Positions 52,002 through 61,050 of a stretch of DNA of 64,000 bases are shown here, in pieces (the first letter of the stretch is position 1; each line of letters opens with the position of its first letter). A model generated the notes under the pieces. That model was given only the letters and a program-made list of their open reading frames with translations. It was not told the DNA's origin and did not search any database. This stretch comes from Asticcacaulis solisilvae. Its GTDB lineage: Bacteria; Pseudomonadota; Alphaproteobacteria; Caulobacterales; Caulobacteraceae. Where the stretch lies: contig NZ_JAGGMI010000001.1 in NCBI RefSeq assembly GCF_017875235.1, forward strand, positions 310,001-374,000. The letters run 5' to 3'. The translations under genes and the position numbers were made by a program.

Positions 52002-53444
52002 TCAGGCCGCCGCGGCCTCGGATATCGAAGCTTCCGGCGCCTTCGCCAGCGTAAAGCAGAAGCGCGCGCCATGACCGGGCGCGGGCTCGACCCAGATCTC
52101 GCCACCGTGGCGTTCGACGATCTTGCGACAAATGGTCAGGCCGAGGCCGGTGCCGTTATATTTGTCCCAGGTATGCAAACGGCGGAATGGCTCAAAGATC
52201 TGCTTGGCGTATTCGGGCTCGATGCCGATACCGTTGTCGGTGACGCAGATCCGCCAGCGCCCCCCGGCCTCCACCGACGACACGGTGATCACCGGCAGCC
52301 GCCCCTCGGGCTGGTAGGTCATGGCATTGCCGATCAGGTTCTCGAAAAGCCGTTGCAACTGCACGGGATTTCCCGACACCTTCGGTAGATTGTCGCTTTC
52401 GATCCGCGCGTCCGTTTCGGCGATCCGCTGCCCCAGGTTGGCGCGTACCTGGACGAGCAGACGATCGAGATCGACGACACTGTCCTCGAAAGGTTCATGC
52501 TTCAGCCGGGAATAGCGCAACAGGTCCTGCACCATCAGGTGCATGCGCGTCGCCGACGAGCTGATGATGCCGAGATAGCGGCGCCCCTTCTCGTCCATCC
52601 GGTCGTGATAGTCTTCGGCGACCAGCTGGCTGTAGATATTGACCATGCGCACCGGCTCCTGCATGTCGTGCGACGCGACATAGGCGAAGCGTTCCAGTTC
52701 GGTGTTCGACTCCATCAGTTGTTTCAGCAGCCGCTCGCGGTTCTCGTCGGCGACGCGCGCCCGCTCCAGTTCGCGCATGATGAAGTGCTGGACGATCCAG
52801 AAGCTCAGGGCGGCGGCCAAGACGATCCACACCAGCGTTACGGCGACGAAGCTGATCACCCTCTCGCGGCGGTAGGTGTCGGCACGCGCCGTCTCCGAAT
52901 CCAGGGTGCGGCGAGTCGCGGCGACCACGCGGTCGATATCGCGCTGGAAACTCATGCGCACGGGACGATCGGCGACACCAATGGCTTCAGCGGCCGCCGG
53001 CCCCTGGGCGACGGCCGCCTTGCTCAACCCCCGGCGGACCTCGATAAACTGGCGGGCGCGGTCTTCCAGCCGGTCAAGCCCGACGTCCTGGTCGGCCGTT
53101 CCCTTGCCGCGCCATTGCACCAGCACGGCATCGATTTCATCGAGATTGCGATCGAGCCGGGCAGCGAACATCCGCGTTTCGTCTTGCGACCGCGAATGGT
53201 AGATGCCACGCGACTCCATGACCGCCGAACTGATCAGGCGGTTCAGCCGCTCTCCCATATAGGCGTTCTCATAGGCGCGGCCGTAATCCGCCATCATCCG
53301 GTTGTAGTCGGACAGGGTTGATAAACCGAACAGCATGACGCTCAGCGACATGACGACCAGTCCGCCGATCAGAATGGAAATACGCGCCCGCAAGGTCATG
53401 AACAGCGCCCAGTTTCCGGAAGATGGTTCAGCAATCCTTTGCAT
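52002..53444 (-). CDS. Sensor histidine kinase with CHASE3-like periplasmic region
   Basis: 480 residues: membrane helices near 22-45 and in VTLVWIVLAAALSFWIVQHFIM, with a helical periplasmic domain between (YENAYMGERLNRLISSAVMESRGIYHSR), as in CHASE3-type sensors. HisKA has FAYVASHDMQEPVRMVNIYSQLV (His259), typical of phytochrome-like kinases, then NLIGNAMTYQPEG, VTDNGIGIEPEYAKQIFEPFRRLH and GTGLGLTICRKIVERHGG. No response regulator is adjacent. The ATG at 53444 or at 53399 (MTLRARISIL) could be the start; neither has a strong site. Confidence 0.88.
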   Translation of the reverse strand: MQRIAEPSSGNWALFMTLRARISILIGGLVVMSLSVMLFGLSTLSDYNRMMADYGRAYENAYMGERLNRLISSAVMESRGIYHSRSQDETRMFAARLDRNLDEIDAVLVQWRGKGTADQDVGLDRLEDRARQFIEVRRGLSKAAVAQGPAAAEAIGVADRPVRMSFQRDIDRVVAATRRTLDSETARADTYRRERVISFVAVTLVWIVLAAALSFWIVQHFIMRELERARVADENRERLLKQLMESNTELERFAYVASHDMQEPVRMVNIYSQLVAEDYHDRMDEKGRRYLGIISSSATRMHLMVQDLLRYSRLKHEPFEDSVVDLDRLLVQVRANLGQRIAETDARIESDNLPKVSGNPVQLQRLFENLIGNAMTYQPEGRLPVITVSSVEAGGRWRICVTDNGIGIEPEYAKQIFEPFRRLHTWDKYNGTGLGLTICRKIVERHGGEIWVEPAPGHGARFCFTLAKAPEASISEAAAA

Positions 53445-53549
53445 AACCTATGACAGTTCGCCTGTTGCGTGTAAACGGTAACAGGTGCTTGTGACACATT
53501 TCCGCGCCGATGGGCGCAAAAATCCCGTTGGTTTGTCGCGGCGTTAATG

Positions 53550-53569
53550 CGAAAAACCGCTCACACTTC
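53550..53569. repeat. Short palindromic motif, copy 2
   Basis: CGAAAAACCGCTCACACTTC has the AAACCGCTCACACTT core of the motif at 29379-29404, with one arm decayed. It ends exactly at the stop of the carboxylesterase gene. Confidence 0.5.
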
Positions 53570-55207
53570 TTATCCCGCGCCCCACATTGCGCGCGCGGCG
53601 CCTTCCGGGTCGTTCTCGACGCGGCAGGTGGTGTTGACCAGCATGGTGGCGCGGTGCCGGCGGTCATAGACCGGCCAGTCCGGCAGCCCCTTGGCGGAAG
53701 GTTTGCCTGTGCGAGCAAACGTTGTCAAAAGCGTCGACAGGTTGCGCGACGCCTGTTCCAATCCCGGACCGTTGCCGTGCAGTCCGCCTAAGTCCCAGTT
53801 GTGGAAGGTCGCGCCGATATCGGTGGCGTGGCCGGCCTTCAGCGTCGTGTTCGTGCCGGCGATCGGAAAGTTCGATTCGTAGTCATAGCGATAGAGCCAG
53901 ACAGGTGCGGACTGGTCCGACTTCAGGCTGGCGGTCGTCACGCTGTCATTGCCGAAAACACGCGCCGAGGCGATGGCGATATAGACGTCGGCCGGCGTGG
54001 CCTTGGGGTAAAGCCCGCGATAGGCGCTAAGGATTTCGGGCACCCTGGCGCCGAACTCCGTGTCGAGCCTGGCCTTCAGCGCCGCCTCGTCCATGGTAAA
54101 GGTGTCCGGCCGGCCCATGTTGAAGAAGGTCGCCTCGTCGCGATCCCAGCCGATGATCAGCGGAATCTTGGCGGACAGGGCCGGCGCCTTCGGATCGAAA
54201 GGCTGGATCGGCAGGACGGCGCCGTCAACGATCGGGCCGAAATGGCCGGCCTCATTGGCGTCACCACCGGCGGGCAACAGGCGGCGCGGGCCCTTGCGGG
54301 GATTGGCCAGCGGCCCCTGGTCCTGGTCGGCCAACAGTTGCAGGTCGAGCAGGACCTGCGCCGGGATGGTGTCCAGCCGCGCCGTGTCCGTCAGGTCCAG
54401 CGTCTTCATCAGGCGGCGAGTGGTTTCGCGCGCGGCCTCGGCGGTGAAGCGGCGCGGCCAGGCGCCGCTCTGAATGATCGCCTTGTGGAACAGGCCGTGC
54501 GCCGCCGGCATGGCCATCAGCGTACCGACCTTGCCACCGCCGCCGGACTCGCCGAAGATCGTGACATTGCCGGGATCGCCGCCGAAGGCCGCGATATTGT
54601 CCCTGACCCATTCGAGCGCTGCGACGATATCGAGCATGCCGGCATTGGGGACGCGGTTTTCGCCTTCGACCCACAGGTAGCCCATCAGGCCCAGGCGGTG
54701 ATTGCCGGCCACGACCACCACATCGTGGACCGCCGCCAGCCGCCCGCCGTCCTGCGAGGTCGAGCCGGCCGAGCCGGTCACAAAGCCGCCGCCGTGCAGG
54801 TAGAACATGACCGGCCGCTTTTTGCCGTCGGCCGCCGGCGTCCACACGTTCAGCACGCCGCAGTCTTCGCTGTAGCCAGGCTCCTGCTCGCCGTAGGTCG
54901 ACTTCGGCTTCTGCAAGGCCGGCGCGCCCAGTTTCGTTGCGTCGAACACGCCCGTCCAGGGCTTGACCGGTTGCGGCGCGCGGAAACGGTGGGCGCCGCC
55001 CATCGGACCGGCATAGGGGATGCCCTTGAAGCTCAAGGCTCCACGCGCCGTACCGCCACGGACTCGGCCTTTCGCGGTCTCGACCTCGACAAAGGGCGCT
55101 ATGGGAATGGTGGAGGGAGACAGCGTCTGCGCCCAGCCTGCCGTCGTCAGCAGCGATGCCGCCAGCCCGGAGCCCATGAGACTCCGCCGATCCAGTGTGA
55201 AACGCAT
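53570..55207 (-). CDS. Type-B carboxylesterase, exported
   Basis: Alpha/beta-hydrolase of 545 residues that would cleave esters outside the cytoplasm. The N-terminus (DRRSLMGSGLAASLLTTAGWAQ) looks like a twin-arginine signal. The oxyanion HGGG at 138-141 and nucleophile Ser221 in FGESGGGGK are visible (GESGG rather than the common GESAG), with the acid and His expected near DRDEATFFNM and AGHATDIGATFHNW. The start ATG follows GGGAG at about nine bases, but that site lies in the 3' arm of a hairpin (55214-55242) shared with the gene at 58136. Confidence 0.92.
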   Translation of the reverse strand: MRFTLDRRSLMGSGLAASLLTTAGWAQTLSPSTIPIAPFVEVETAKGRVRGGTARGALSFKGIPYAGPMGGAHRFRAPQPVKPWTGVFDATKLGAPALQKPKSTYGEQEPGYSEDCGVLNVWTPAADGKKRPVMFYLHGGGFVTGSAGSTSQDGGRLAAVHDVVVVAGNHRLGLMGYLWVEGENRVPNAGMLDIVAALEWVRDNIAAFGGDPGNVTIFGESGGGGKVGTLMAMPAAHGLFHKAIIQSGAWPRRFTAEAARETTRRLMKTLDLTDTARLDTIPAQVLLDLQLLADQDQGPLANPRKGPRRLLPAGGDANEAGHFGPIVDGAVLPIQPFDPKAPALSAKIPLIIGWDRDEATFFNMGRPDTFTMDEAALKARLDTEFGARVPEILSAYRGLYPKATPADVYIAIASARVFGNDSVTTASLKSDQSAPVWLYRYDYESNFPIAGTNTTLKAGHATDIGATFHNWDLGGLHGNGPGLEQASRNLSTLLTTFARTGKPSAKGLPDWPVYDRRHRATMLVNTTCRVENDPEGAARAMWGAG

Positions 55208-55213
55208 GGTCTT

Positions 55214-55242
55214 CTCCCAAAAACTGTTATGATTTTTGGGAG
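55214..55242. promoter_or_regulatory. Hairpin enclosing the ribosome-binding site of the esterase gene
   Basis: CTCCCAAAAA (55214-55223) and TTTTTGGGAG (55233-55242) are perfect 10-base arms with a 9-base loop. On the minus strand the downstream arm contains GGGAG, the ribosome-binding site of the esterase. The same arrangement with a similar loop (ATAACA) lies before the diguanylate cyclase gene (58140-58167). Either a shared RNA switch or a shared operator would explain it. Confidence 0.6.
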
Positions 55243-55272
55243 AGCTTAACCGAGCTTCATCGAGCCAACAAG

Positions 55273-56613
55273 CTACCCCTGCTCGCGCACGCGGCTAAGC
55301 TGGGCCTGCACGCTTTCGGCCAGGGCCGCCATGCCGTGCTCCGAAAAGATCTCATGCGCCGCTTCCAGGGCATAGGCCGCCTCGGTGCGCTCCATCATGA
55401 AGCCGGTGATGTCGCCACGCGCCACATAGAGCCGCGCCAGGTTGCTCTGCACGATCGCCCAGCCGACCGGATCTTCCTGCGGTTTCAGCATACGCAGTTC
55501 GTCCTTGAATGCCGCTTCGGCCGCGTCCAGCGACTTCAGGTCGCCTTTCAGTTCGGCCTGCCGGGCCTGACAGACGGCGCGGTTGTTGACCAGTTGCGCG
55601 CGCAGGGTCAGTTGCTTCTGCATCGGCCGCTTCAGCGCTAGGTCGTACATGGCGATCGCCTGGTCGCAGACCTCCTGGTTGAGCGTCAGTTCCCCCAGGG
55701 CCTGCAGCCCCATGGCCAGGGCCTGCTTGTGCTCCACCCAGTCGAGCGGCGAATGCTCGTAGTCGAGCGTCGCGGTGTCTTCGTTCGACAGCAGCGCGAT
55801 GCCCAGGCTGATGCCTTCTGGCTTGCCTTCGATCTGGCCCTGCCAGATGCGGGCCAGCGCCAGGCGCAGGGTGACGCGGGCATAGGTCACGGGCTCGTAG
55901 TCCGGGTCGAGGCGCTGACGCAGGGCGTCGAAATCGGTGATGACCGCGGCCATCAGCGTCGCGTCGGCGCGGTCGAGCCCCACCATCATCAAAAGGTCGC
56001 CGCGGTCGAAGCGCGCATGGGCGGCGTCCAGCTTGTCGCGGGCGGCATTGGTCTGGCGGACGCGCTGGTCGGCGCGGTCGATGGCGCGGTCGATGCGCGA
56101 CATGGCGTGCAGCGCCGGATCGAGGTCCTGTGCCCCTTTGCGCGCCGCATTACGGGCGGCCAGGCGGGCTTCGACGGCGGCGAAGCGGACCTTCAGCACC
56201 TCGTCGTCGGCGATGGCCGCCTTGCCGCCACTCAGCAGGCTTTCGGCCGAATCGAGCAGTTCGTGCGTTTCGAACAGTTCGCTGCCCAGGATGCAGGTCA
56301 GGGCCTGCTCCAGCGCGGCGGAAGCGGCTTCCGACGTCGTCTTGGCCTCCTTGCCGGCGTTTTCGGCGGCCGAGGCCGCGCGGCGGAGCGCCACCGGATC
56401 ACCGGTCCGGCGCGCATATTCGCGCCAGATCTGCGCGGCTTCGAGGTAGGGCGTGAAGCGATTCTTGGTCGAGACGCGGCCGCCTTCGATATCGAGATGG
56501 CGCCCCTGGGCGATGAGCAGCTTGAGATTCAACAGCTCATAGAGCGACGGATCGGTTTCGACCCGGCCCTGATTGCCGAAGATGCGTCTGATTTCACGAC
56601 CGAATTCGAACAT
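55273..56613 (-). CDS. Conserved hypothetical protein, TPR-like
   Basis: 446 residues, all helical with repeats recalling tetratricopeptide units (AQIWREYARRTGDPVALRRAASAAENAGKEAK; LVNNRAVCQARQAELKGDLKSLDAAEAAFKDELRMLKPQEDPVGWAIVQSNLARLYVARGD). No signal or membrane segment. I recall similar proteins only in Caulobacterales. It is alone between the esterase and the diguanylate cyclase, all on the minus strand. Confidence 0.78.
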   Translation of the reverse strand: MFEFGREIRRIFGNQGRVETDPSLYELLNLKLLIAQGRHLDIEGGRVSTKNRFTPYLEAAQIWREYARRTGDPVALRRAASAAENAGKEAKTTSEAASAALEQALTCILGSELFETHELLDSAESLLSGGKAAIADDEVLKVRFAAVEARLAARNAARKGAQDLDPALHAMSRIDRAIDRADQRVRQTNAARDKLDAAHARFDRGDLLMMVGLDRADATLMAAVITDFDALRQRLDPDYEPVTYARVTLRLALARIWQGQIEGKPEGISLGIALLSNEDTATLDYEHSPLDWVEHKQALAMGLQALGELTLNQEVCDQAIAMYDLALKRPMQKQLTLRAQLVNNRAVCQARQAELKGDLKSLDAAEAAFKDELRMLKPQEDPVGWAIVQSNLARLYVARGDITGFMMERTEAAYALEAAHEIFSEHGMAALAESVQAQLSRVREQG

Positions 56614-56774
56614 GTCCCGTTACCCCCTCAAGGCGAGAAACGTATCAGGACGATACGCAGCGCTTGAGGCTCGAACGGACAGATGCAATCCCAGGGCCGC
56701 CGAAGAGTCAACAAAAGGTTAACGGCGATCTGGTTTTAGCGTCCCGCTGTTGCCGAAGGAACGATGTTTGGGCG

Positions 56775-58136
56775 TTAAGCCGCTTTCGACATATCGGCGC
56801 GGAGCAGGCGGCAACAGTTGCGGCCGGCGGCCTTGGCGGCATAGAGCGCCGTGTCGGCCAGGGACACCATGCGCGACAGATCGGGCTGCGCGCCGTTGGC
56901 CCAGTGGATGCCGAAGCTGGCCGTCACGGGCCCGCACGGACCGAAGTCGTGGCCTTCGACGCGTTCACGCAGCTTTTCGGCGATCTTCTGGGCGCCCCGG
57001 CGGTCGACATCGGCGCAGACGACGACGAATTCCTCGCCGCCCCAGCGCGCCACCATGTCCTGCATGCGGACATTGCGGCCGATAACGCCGGCGAATGCCG
57101 CCAGTACCTTATCGCCGAAATCGTGGCCATGGGTGTCGTTCAAGGCCTTGAAGTGGTCGATGTCGATCAGGATGACGGCCAGGTCGAAGGCGCCGCGCCT
57201 TTGCCCGGCCATACCGTCGAACGCTTCGATCATGCCCCGGCGATTGAGCACACCGGTCAGATGGTCGCGGCGCGCGGCTTCCTGCGCTTCACGCAAGGCC
57301 AAGGCTTCCAGGGTCTGGCGCTCCAAAAGGGCCTTGCGCAGGTTGGCGACGCGATAGCCAAGATAGGCAACGATCATCACGATCCACATGCCGAGCAGAA
57401 GCAGGTAACCCTGCGCATCGCTCAGGATCGCCTTGCGGATCAGCACTTCGCGCACTTCAAACGAATGATGTCCGACCGGCGCTTCCGTCCCGGTCTCGAA
57501 GATCAGCGAGGTCACATTGTCGAACTTGGGGCGGCCAAACTGCGGCGCCAGCCTGTGCTTGCGCAGCCACCAGTCGGCAACGCCAAAATCGGCCGTGGTG
57601 AATTCTATGGTTTGCAGCTTGCCAGGCGTGGTGTCGGCCTCGACGCGCAGATATTGCGGGCTCTCGTCGTCGGCGCGGATGCTGTAGGACGGATCGAAAT
57701 TCTTGAGATGTACACGGAAGGAGGTCGCCTCCCCCTTGTACATCATGGTGATGCGCATCGCGCGCATATTGCTCAGGTCGAGACCGTGAATGCCCCGGTC
57801 GCCGTCGAGAAACAGCTCATAGCCGCAGTATCGGTAAGGGTGCTGGACGTGCAGGTCGCAGTCCCACTTAAGCCCGCCCTTATCGTAGGTCGCGGTCTTG
57901 CCGCCGACACCCGCGTCGCCATCCGAAAAAACGAGATGCGCGTTACGGGTTGTGTTTTGTGGTGTGAAGACCACTGTACGGCCCAGCAACTGGTCCTTGC
58001 CGGCAATGGCGCCGGCCGTCAACAGCAGCAGGCCGAGTAGCGCCACTTCAAACTTGGCGCTGGCGGCCAGGCGCAGGCCTTTGCCGGCAAATCCGGCGAT
58101 ACGATCTTTCAGACCTTTGGTACTCAAGGCAGTCAA
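56775..58136 (-). CDS. Diguanylate cyclase (GGDEF) with periplasmic sensor domain
   Basis: Makes cyclic-di-GMP. 453 residues: one membrane helix near 29-45, a beta-rich periplasmic domain of about 200 residues (FTPQNTTRNAHLVFSDGD..VADWWLRKHRLAPQFGRPKFDNVTSLIFETGTEAPVGHHSFEV), a second helix near 270-290, then GGDEF with DHLTGVLNRRGM, IDIDHFKALNDTHGHDFGD and WGGEEF. An RMQD five residues before GGEEF is an intact inhibitory site, so the enzyme should be product-inhibited. The start is TTG at 58136, directly after an in-frame stop and a hairpin holding its ribosome-binding site. Confidence 0.92.
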   Translation of the reverse strand: MTALSTKGLKDRIAGFAGKGLRLAASAKFEVALLGLLLLTAGAIAGKDQLLGRTVVFTPQNTTRNAHLVFSDGDAGVGGKTATYDKGGLKWDCDLHVQHPYRYCGYELFLDGDRGIHGLDLSNMRAMRITMMYKGEATSFRVHLKNFDPSYSIRADDESPQYLRVEADTTPGKLQTIEFTTADFGVADWWLRKHRLAPQFGRPKFDNVTSLIFETGTEAPVGHHSFEVREVLIRKAILSDAQGYLLLLGMWIVMIVAYLGYRVANLRKALLERQTLEALALREAQEAARRDHLTGVLNRRGMIEAFDGMAGQRRGAFDLAVILIDIDHFKALNDTHGHDFGDKVLAAFAGVIGRNVRMQDMVARWGGEEFVVVCADVDRRGAQKIAEKLRERVEGHDFGPCGPVTASFGIHWANGAQPDLSRMVSLADTALYAAKAAGRNCCRLLRADMSKAA

Positions 58137-58139
58137 CTA

Positions 58140-58167
58140 TCCCAAACAGATGTTATCATCTTTGGGA
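58140..58167. promoter_or_regulatory. Hairpin enclosing the ribosome-binding site of the diguanylate cyclase gene
   Basis: TCCCAAA (58140-58146) and TTTGGGA (58161-58167) flank an inner GATG/CATC pair and TTAT loop. On the minus strand the 3' arm TTTGGGA provides the site just before the TTG start. Aligned with 55214-55242 the two share CCCAAA, AT, ATAACA and TTTGGGA with one small insertion. Confidence 0.6.
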
Positions 58168-58222
58168 AGGAGCCTACGCGATAACCTTAAGCATCCAGTG
58201 AAATAACACCGTTAACGACAGG

Positions 58223-59077
58223 TCAAGCGCGCGCTGCCCTGTCCACTGCCGCGAACTCGTCATCCTTGAGGACGATGTTCGCCGCCGCGACGTTTTCCTC
58301 AAGATGCTTGACCTTGCTGGTGCCCGGAATGGGCAGCATGACGGATGAGCGCTTCAACACCCAGGCAAGCGCGATCTGCGATGGCGCGGCGTTGTGCGCC
58401 ATCGCGATGCTGTCGAGCACCGTCCCCGGCCTGGCCAGGTCACCCGCCGCCAGGGGATACCATGGGATAAAGCCGATGCCATGGGATTCGCAATAGTTCA
58501 GCACGTCTTCGCTGCCGCGTTCGGCCAGGTTGTAGCGGTTTTGGACGGTGGCGACCGGGAAGACCTTCTGTGCCGCCTTGATGTCTTCGACCGAGACCTC
58601 GGACAGGCCGGCGTGGCGGATAACGCCGCTGTCGAGAAGCAACTTGATCGCCGCGAACTGTTCGTCACGCGGCACGCGCGGATCGATGCGGTGGAGTTGC
58701 CACAGGTCGATGATCTCAATGCCCAGCTTGTCGCGTGACCGGTTGGCGTTTTCGATCAGGTAGTCGGGATCGCCGTTGGGAATCCAGATGTTCGGCCCGC
58801 GCCGCACCAGCCCGGCCTTGGTGGCGATGACCGTCTTGCCGTAGGGATGCAGAGCCTCGTGGATCAGCTCTTCGGAGACGTCGGGCCCGTAGGAATCGGC
58901 GGTGTCGATAAAGTCGATGCCCAGCTCCAGTAGGCGCCTCAACACGCGGATGGCCTCGTCGCGATCGGCCGGCGGCCCCCAGACACCCGGTCCAGTGACG
59001 CGCATGGCGCCGAACCCCAGCCGGTTGACACTCAGTTCCCCACCGATCCTGAAGGTTCCGCTGTTCGCTGCCGTCAT
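58223..59077 (-). CDS. Aldo/keto reductase
   Basis: NADPH-dependent carbonyl reductase of 284 residues. Barrel motifs: [18 protein letters not shown] (catalytic Asp and Tyr), [12 protein letters not shown] (Lys), [12 protein letters not shown] (His), and the C-terminal coenzyme-binding [18 protein letters not shown]. The start at 59077 has AAGGAG seven bases upstream; the frame to 59134 has no site. The substrate is unknown. It is separated from the diguanylate cyclase by 86 bases and points the same way. Confidence 0.94.
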   Translation of the reverse strand: MTAANSGTFRIGGELSVNRLGFGAMRVTGPGVWGPPADRDEAIRVLRRLLELGIDFIDTADSYGPDVSEELIHEALHPYGKTVIATKAGLVRRGPNIWIPNGDPDYLIENANRSRDKLGIEIIDLWQLHRIDPRVPRDEQFAAIKLLLDSGVIRHAGLSEVSVEDIKAAQKVFPVATVQNRYNLAERGSEDVLNYCESHGIGFIPWYPLAAGDLARPGTVLDSIAMAHNAAPSQIALAWVLKRSSVMLPIPGTSKVKHLEENVAAANIVLKDDEFAAVDRAARA

Positions 59078-59186
59078 GTCAGTCTCCTTGTTTGCTGGGC
59101 AGATGGGCGTAGACGGCAGCAATTGCAATCGCATTATTTCGCCGGCTTAAGATTCCGGCTTTATCGATCAAGCGAAAGGCCGTGTG

Positions 59187-59291
59187 ATGACGCAGGATCA
59201 GCTCTACCGGACGCTGGCCCTCGCCGCCATCGTGGCCGACGAACAGCTGACGGCGGATTTCATTGGGGCGATATCCAGCCAAAACCGCTGA
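59187..59291 (+). CDS. Candidate small protein, 34 residues
   Basis: ATG at 59187, eight bases after AAAGG, opens a frame ending at TGA 59289-59291: MTQDQLYRTLALAAIVADEQ then LTADFIGAISSQNR. It is mildly amphipathic with no signal. It is on the plus strand, facing the minus-strand XpaC-like gene and divergent from the aldo/keto reductase. Its short length leaves chance possible. Confidence 0.4.
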   Translation: MTQDQLYRTLALAAIVADEQLTADFIGAISSQNR

Positions 59292-59309
59292 CACCGTTCG
59301 GCCTATTGC

Positions 59310-59780
59310 TCAAAGAAACGGATTGTCCTTGTCGGCATAACGCTGGCCGATGAACTGGGTGTTGTGCGTAAAGGCATCCAGATCGTGCTGGGCCAGGCTG
59401 CGCAGCATGTCGTCGAGCTTGTCCTGCATCTTGTCCAGGCTTTCATCCAGGATGAAGCTGGCTGACTTGCCGGTCTTGCGAAAGATCTCGGACCGGTGCG
59501 CGGACGGAATATCAATATAGCTCTTCACCAGCTTGGGCAGATGCAGGTCACGCATCTGCTCGAGGTCAAAGCGGTTGACCGTCGAAGCGTGCTCGCGCTT
59601 GGCGGCCTCATGAACCTCATCGAGCGTGGTCAGGATACGCCGGATGCGCGCCTGGGCGCTGTCCGGCACTCGGTCATCTGTGTAGTCCACGCGCACGGGT
59701 TCCGGCCCCGGCGGCAAGGGTGCCGGAGGCGGCAGCGAGGGCTTGGCAAACAGCCTTCGGAAGAACTCCATGAGATTCAT
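59310..59780 (-). CDS. XpaC-like protein next to telA
   Basis: 156 residues: a Pro-rich N-terminal segment (KPSLPPPAPLPPGPEPV) followed by helices (RIRRILTTLDEVHEAAKREH..FDLEQMRDLHLPKLVKSYIDIPSAHRSEIFRKTGKSASFILDESLDKMQDKLDDMLRSLAQHDLDAF). The helical part resembles XpaC proteins, whose genes are paired with telA in many bacteria. It follows telA on the same strand after 103 bases. Function unknown; the XpaC link is my inference from pattern and position. Confidence 0.7.
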   Translation of the reverse strand: MNLMEFFRRLFAKPSLPPPAPLPPGPEPVRVDYTDDRVPDSAQARIRRILTTLDEVHEAAKREHASTVNRFDLEQMRDLHLPKLVKSYIDIPSAHRSEIFRKTGKSASFILDESLDKMQDKLDDMLRSLAQHDLDAFTHNTQFIGQRYADKDNPFL

Positions 59781-59845
59781 ACTTACCGATAATAAGCCGC
59801 GAATCCAAAAAATCCACGGCTCGAATTAAGTAGCCCCGCTTTCTA

Positions 59846-59869
59846 CCAAAAAACCGCTAACACTTTTGG
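59846..59869. repeat. Short palindromic motif, copy 3
   Basis: CCAAAA and TTTTGG arms flank AACCGCTAACAC, giving AAAACCGCTAACACTTTT, one base different from the motif at 29379-29404. It lies between telA and the XpaC-like gene. Confidence 0.6.
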
Positions 59870-59883
59870 GAAAGCGCTGCGGT

Positions 59884-61050
59884 TTAGTTCAAAGCCAGCG
59901 GCGAGTTCGAACCATTGTCCGCACTGTTGCCCTGGGCGCGGGCGATATAGCCCTTTGCCTTCTCGGTTTCGTGCGACAAGGTATCAACCGTCGTCTTCAT
60001 ATTCGACAGCGCCTTGATCTTAAATTCGTCGACGGCGTCCATGGTCGCGTAGATGTTGGCGAAGGCACGTTGCAAGGTTTCGACGTGAATGGTCGCCGAG
60101 GTCGCCTGTTCGTGGATACGCGCCGTGTTCGACTTCAGAAGCTCGCTGGTGCTGGCGATCATGTTCGACGTGGTGGTGTTCAGCGCCGTGATCTGGTCGA
60201 GCACCAGTTTCTGACTGGCTAGGGCTTGGGCGACCGTCACGGCCGTGCGCAGGGCCGCGATGGTCGTCGTCGAGGCGCGATCGACACCCTTGATCAGCTC
60301 GATATTGTTCTTCTTGATCAGGTCCAGCGCCAGATAGCCCTGCACCGTCACGGCCATCTGCGTCAGCAGGTCGGTCGTGCGCTGACGGACATAGAAGAGC
60401 GCCGATTCGCGGATGGCGCGCGCCTTGGTCGGGTCGGAGCTGTCGAGATCGTTGGCGCGCTCTTCCAGGCGGCTGTCGAGCGTCTTGGAGATATGGATGA
60501 CCTGCTCCAGCTTGCCCATCATCTCCCACATCTTGCGGCGCTCACCGTCGATGGCGACATTGTCCTGCAGGAGCTCGTCCTTGCCGCGCGCCAGGGTCAC
60601 CAGGATGCCGTTGATGTGGGTCTGGGCCGACTGATACTTGTCGAAATAGGCCTTCAGCTTGTTGCCGAACGGGATGAAGCCGAATAGCTTGCGCGGTTCG
60701 GTCAGGAGGCCACCGCGCGACGGATCCAGGCCTTCGATGGTGTGGCGCAACTCGATCAGGGAGTTGCCGACGCTGCCCTCCCCTTCCATCTGCTTAGTCG
60801 GGCGGTCGAGGAAGCGGTTGCTCTGCGACGACAGGGCCGAGATTTCGCGCTGGCCCAGGGCATTAAGCTGGTTGATCTTGGTGCCGAAGTCCGGGCTGTT
60901 GGCGTCGACGCTGACCAGGTCGGCGATGTAGGTCTCGACCTTGGTCTCCAATTCCGACTTTACCGAGGTTTCGATCGGCACCAGTCCGGCGGCCTTTTCG
61001 ACGGGAACGGCGGCAACAGGGGCCGGAGCCTCAAGAACGAGATCACTCAT
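59884..61050 (-). CDS. telA: TelA/KlaA-family toxic anion resistance protein
   Basis: 388 residues, all helical and soluble (VQGYLALDLIKKNNIELIKGVDRASTTTIAALRTAVTVAQALASQKLVLDQITALNTTTSNMI is the family core). TelA proteins are linked to tellurite and antimicrobial resistance and to Ter stress clusters, where they are thought to act near the membrane with TerC/TerD; the mechanism is not known. GGGGAA lies before the ATG. It follows the CitE-like gene by 141 bases on the same strand and precedes the XpaC-like gene. Confidence 0.92.
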   Translation of the reverse strand: MSDLVLEAPAPVAAVPVEKAAGLVPIETSVKSELETKVETYIADLVSVDANSPDFGTKINQLNALGQREISALSSQSNRFLDRPTKQMEGEGSVGNSLIELRHTIEGLDPSRGGLLTEPRKLFGFIPFGNKLKAYFDKYQSAQTHINGILVTLARGKDELLQDNVAIDGERRKMWEMMGKLEQVIHISKTLDSRLEERANDLDSSDPTKARAIRESALFYVRQRTTDLLTQMAVTVQGYLALDLIKKNNIELIKGVDRASTTTIAALRTAVTVAQALASQKLVLDQITALNTTTSNMIASTSELLKSNTARIHEQATSATIHVETLQRAFANIYATMDAVDEFKIKALSNMKTTVDTLSHETEKAKGYIARAQGNSADNGSNSPLALN

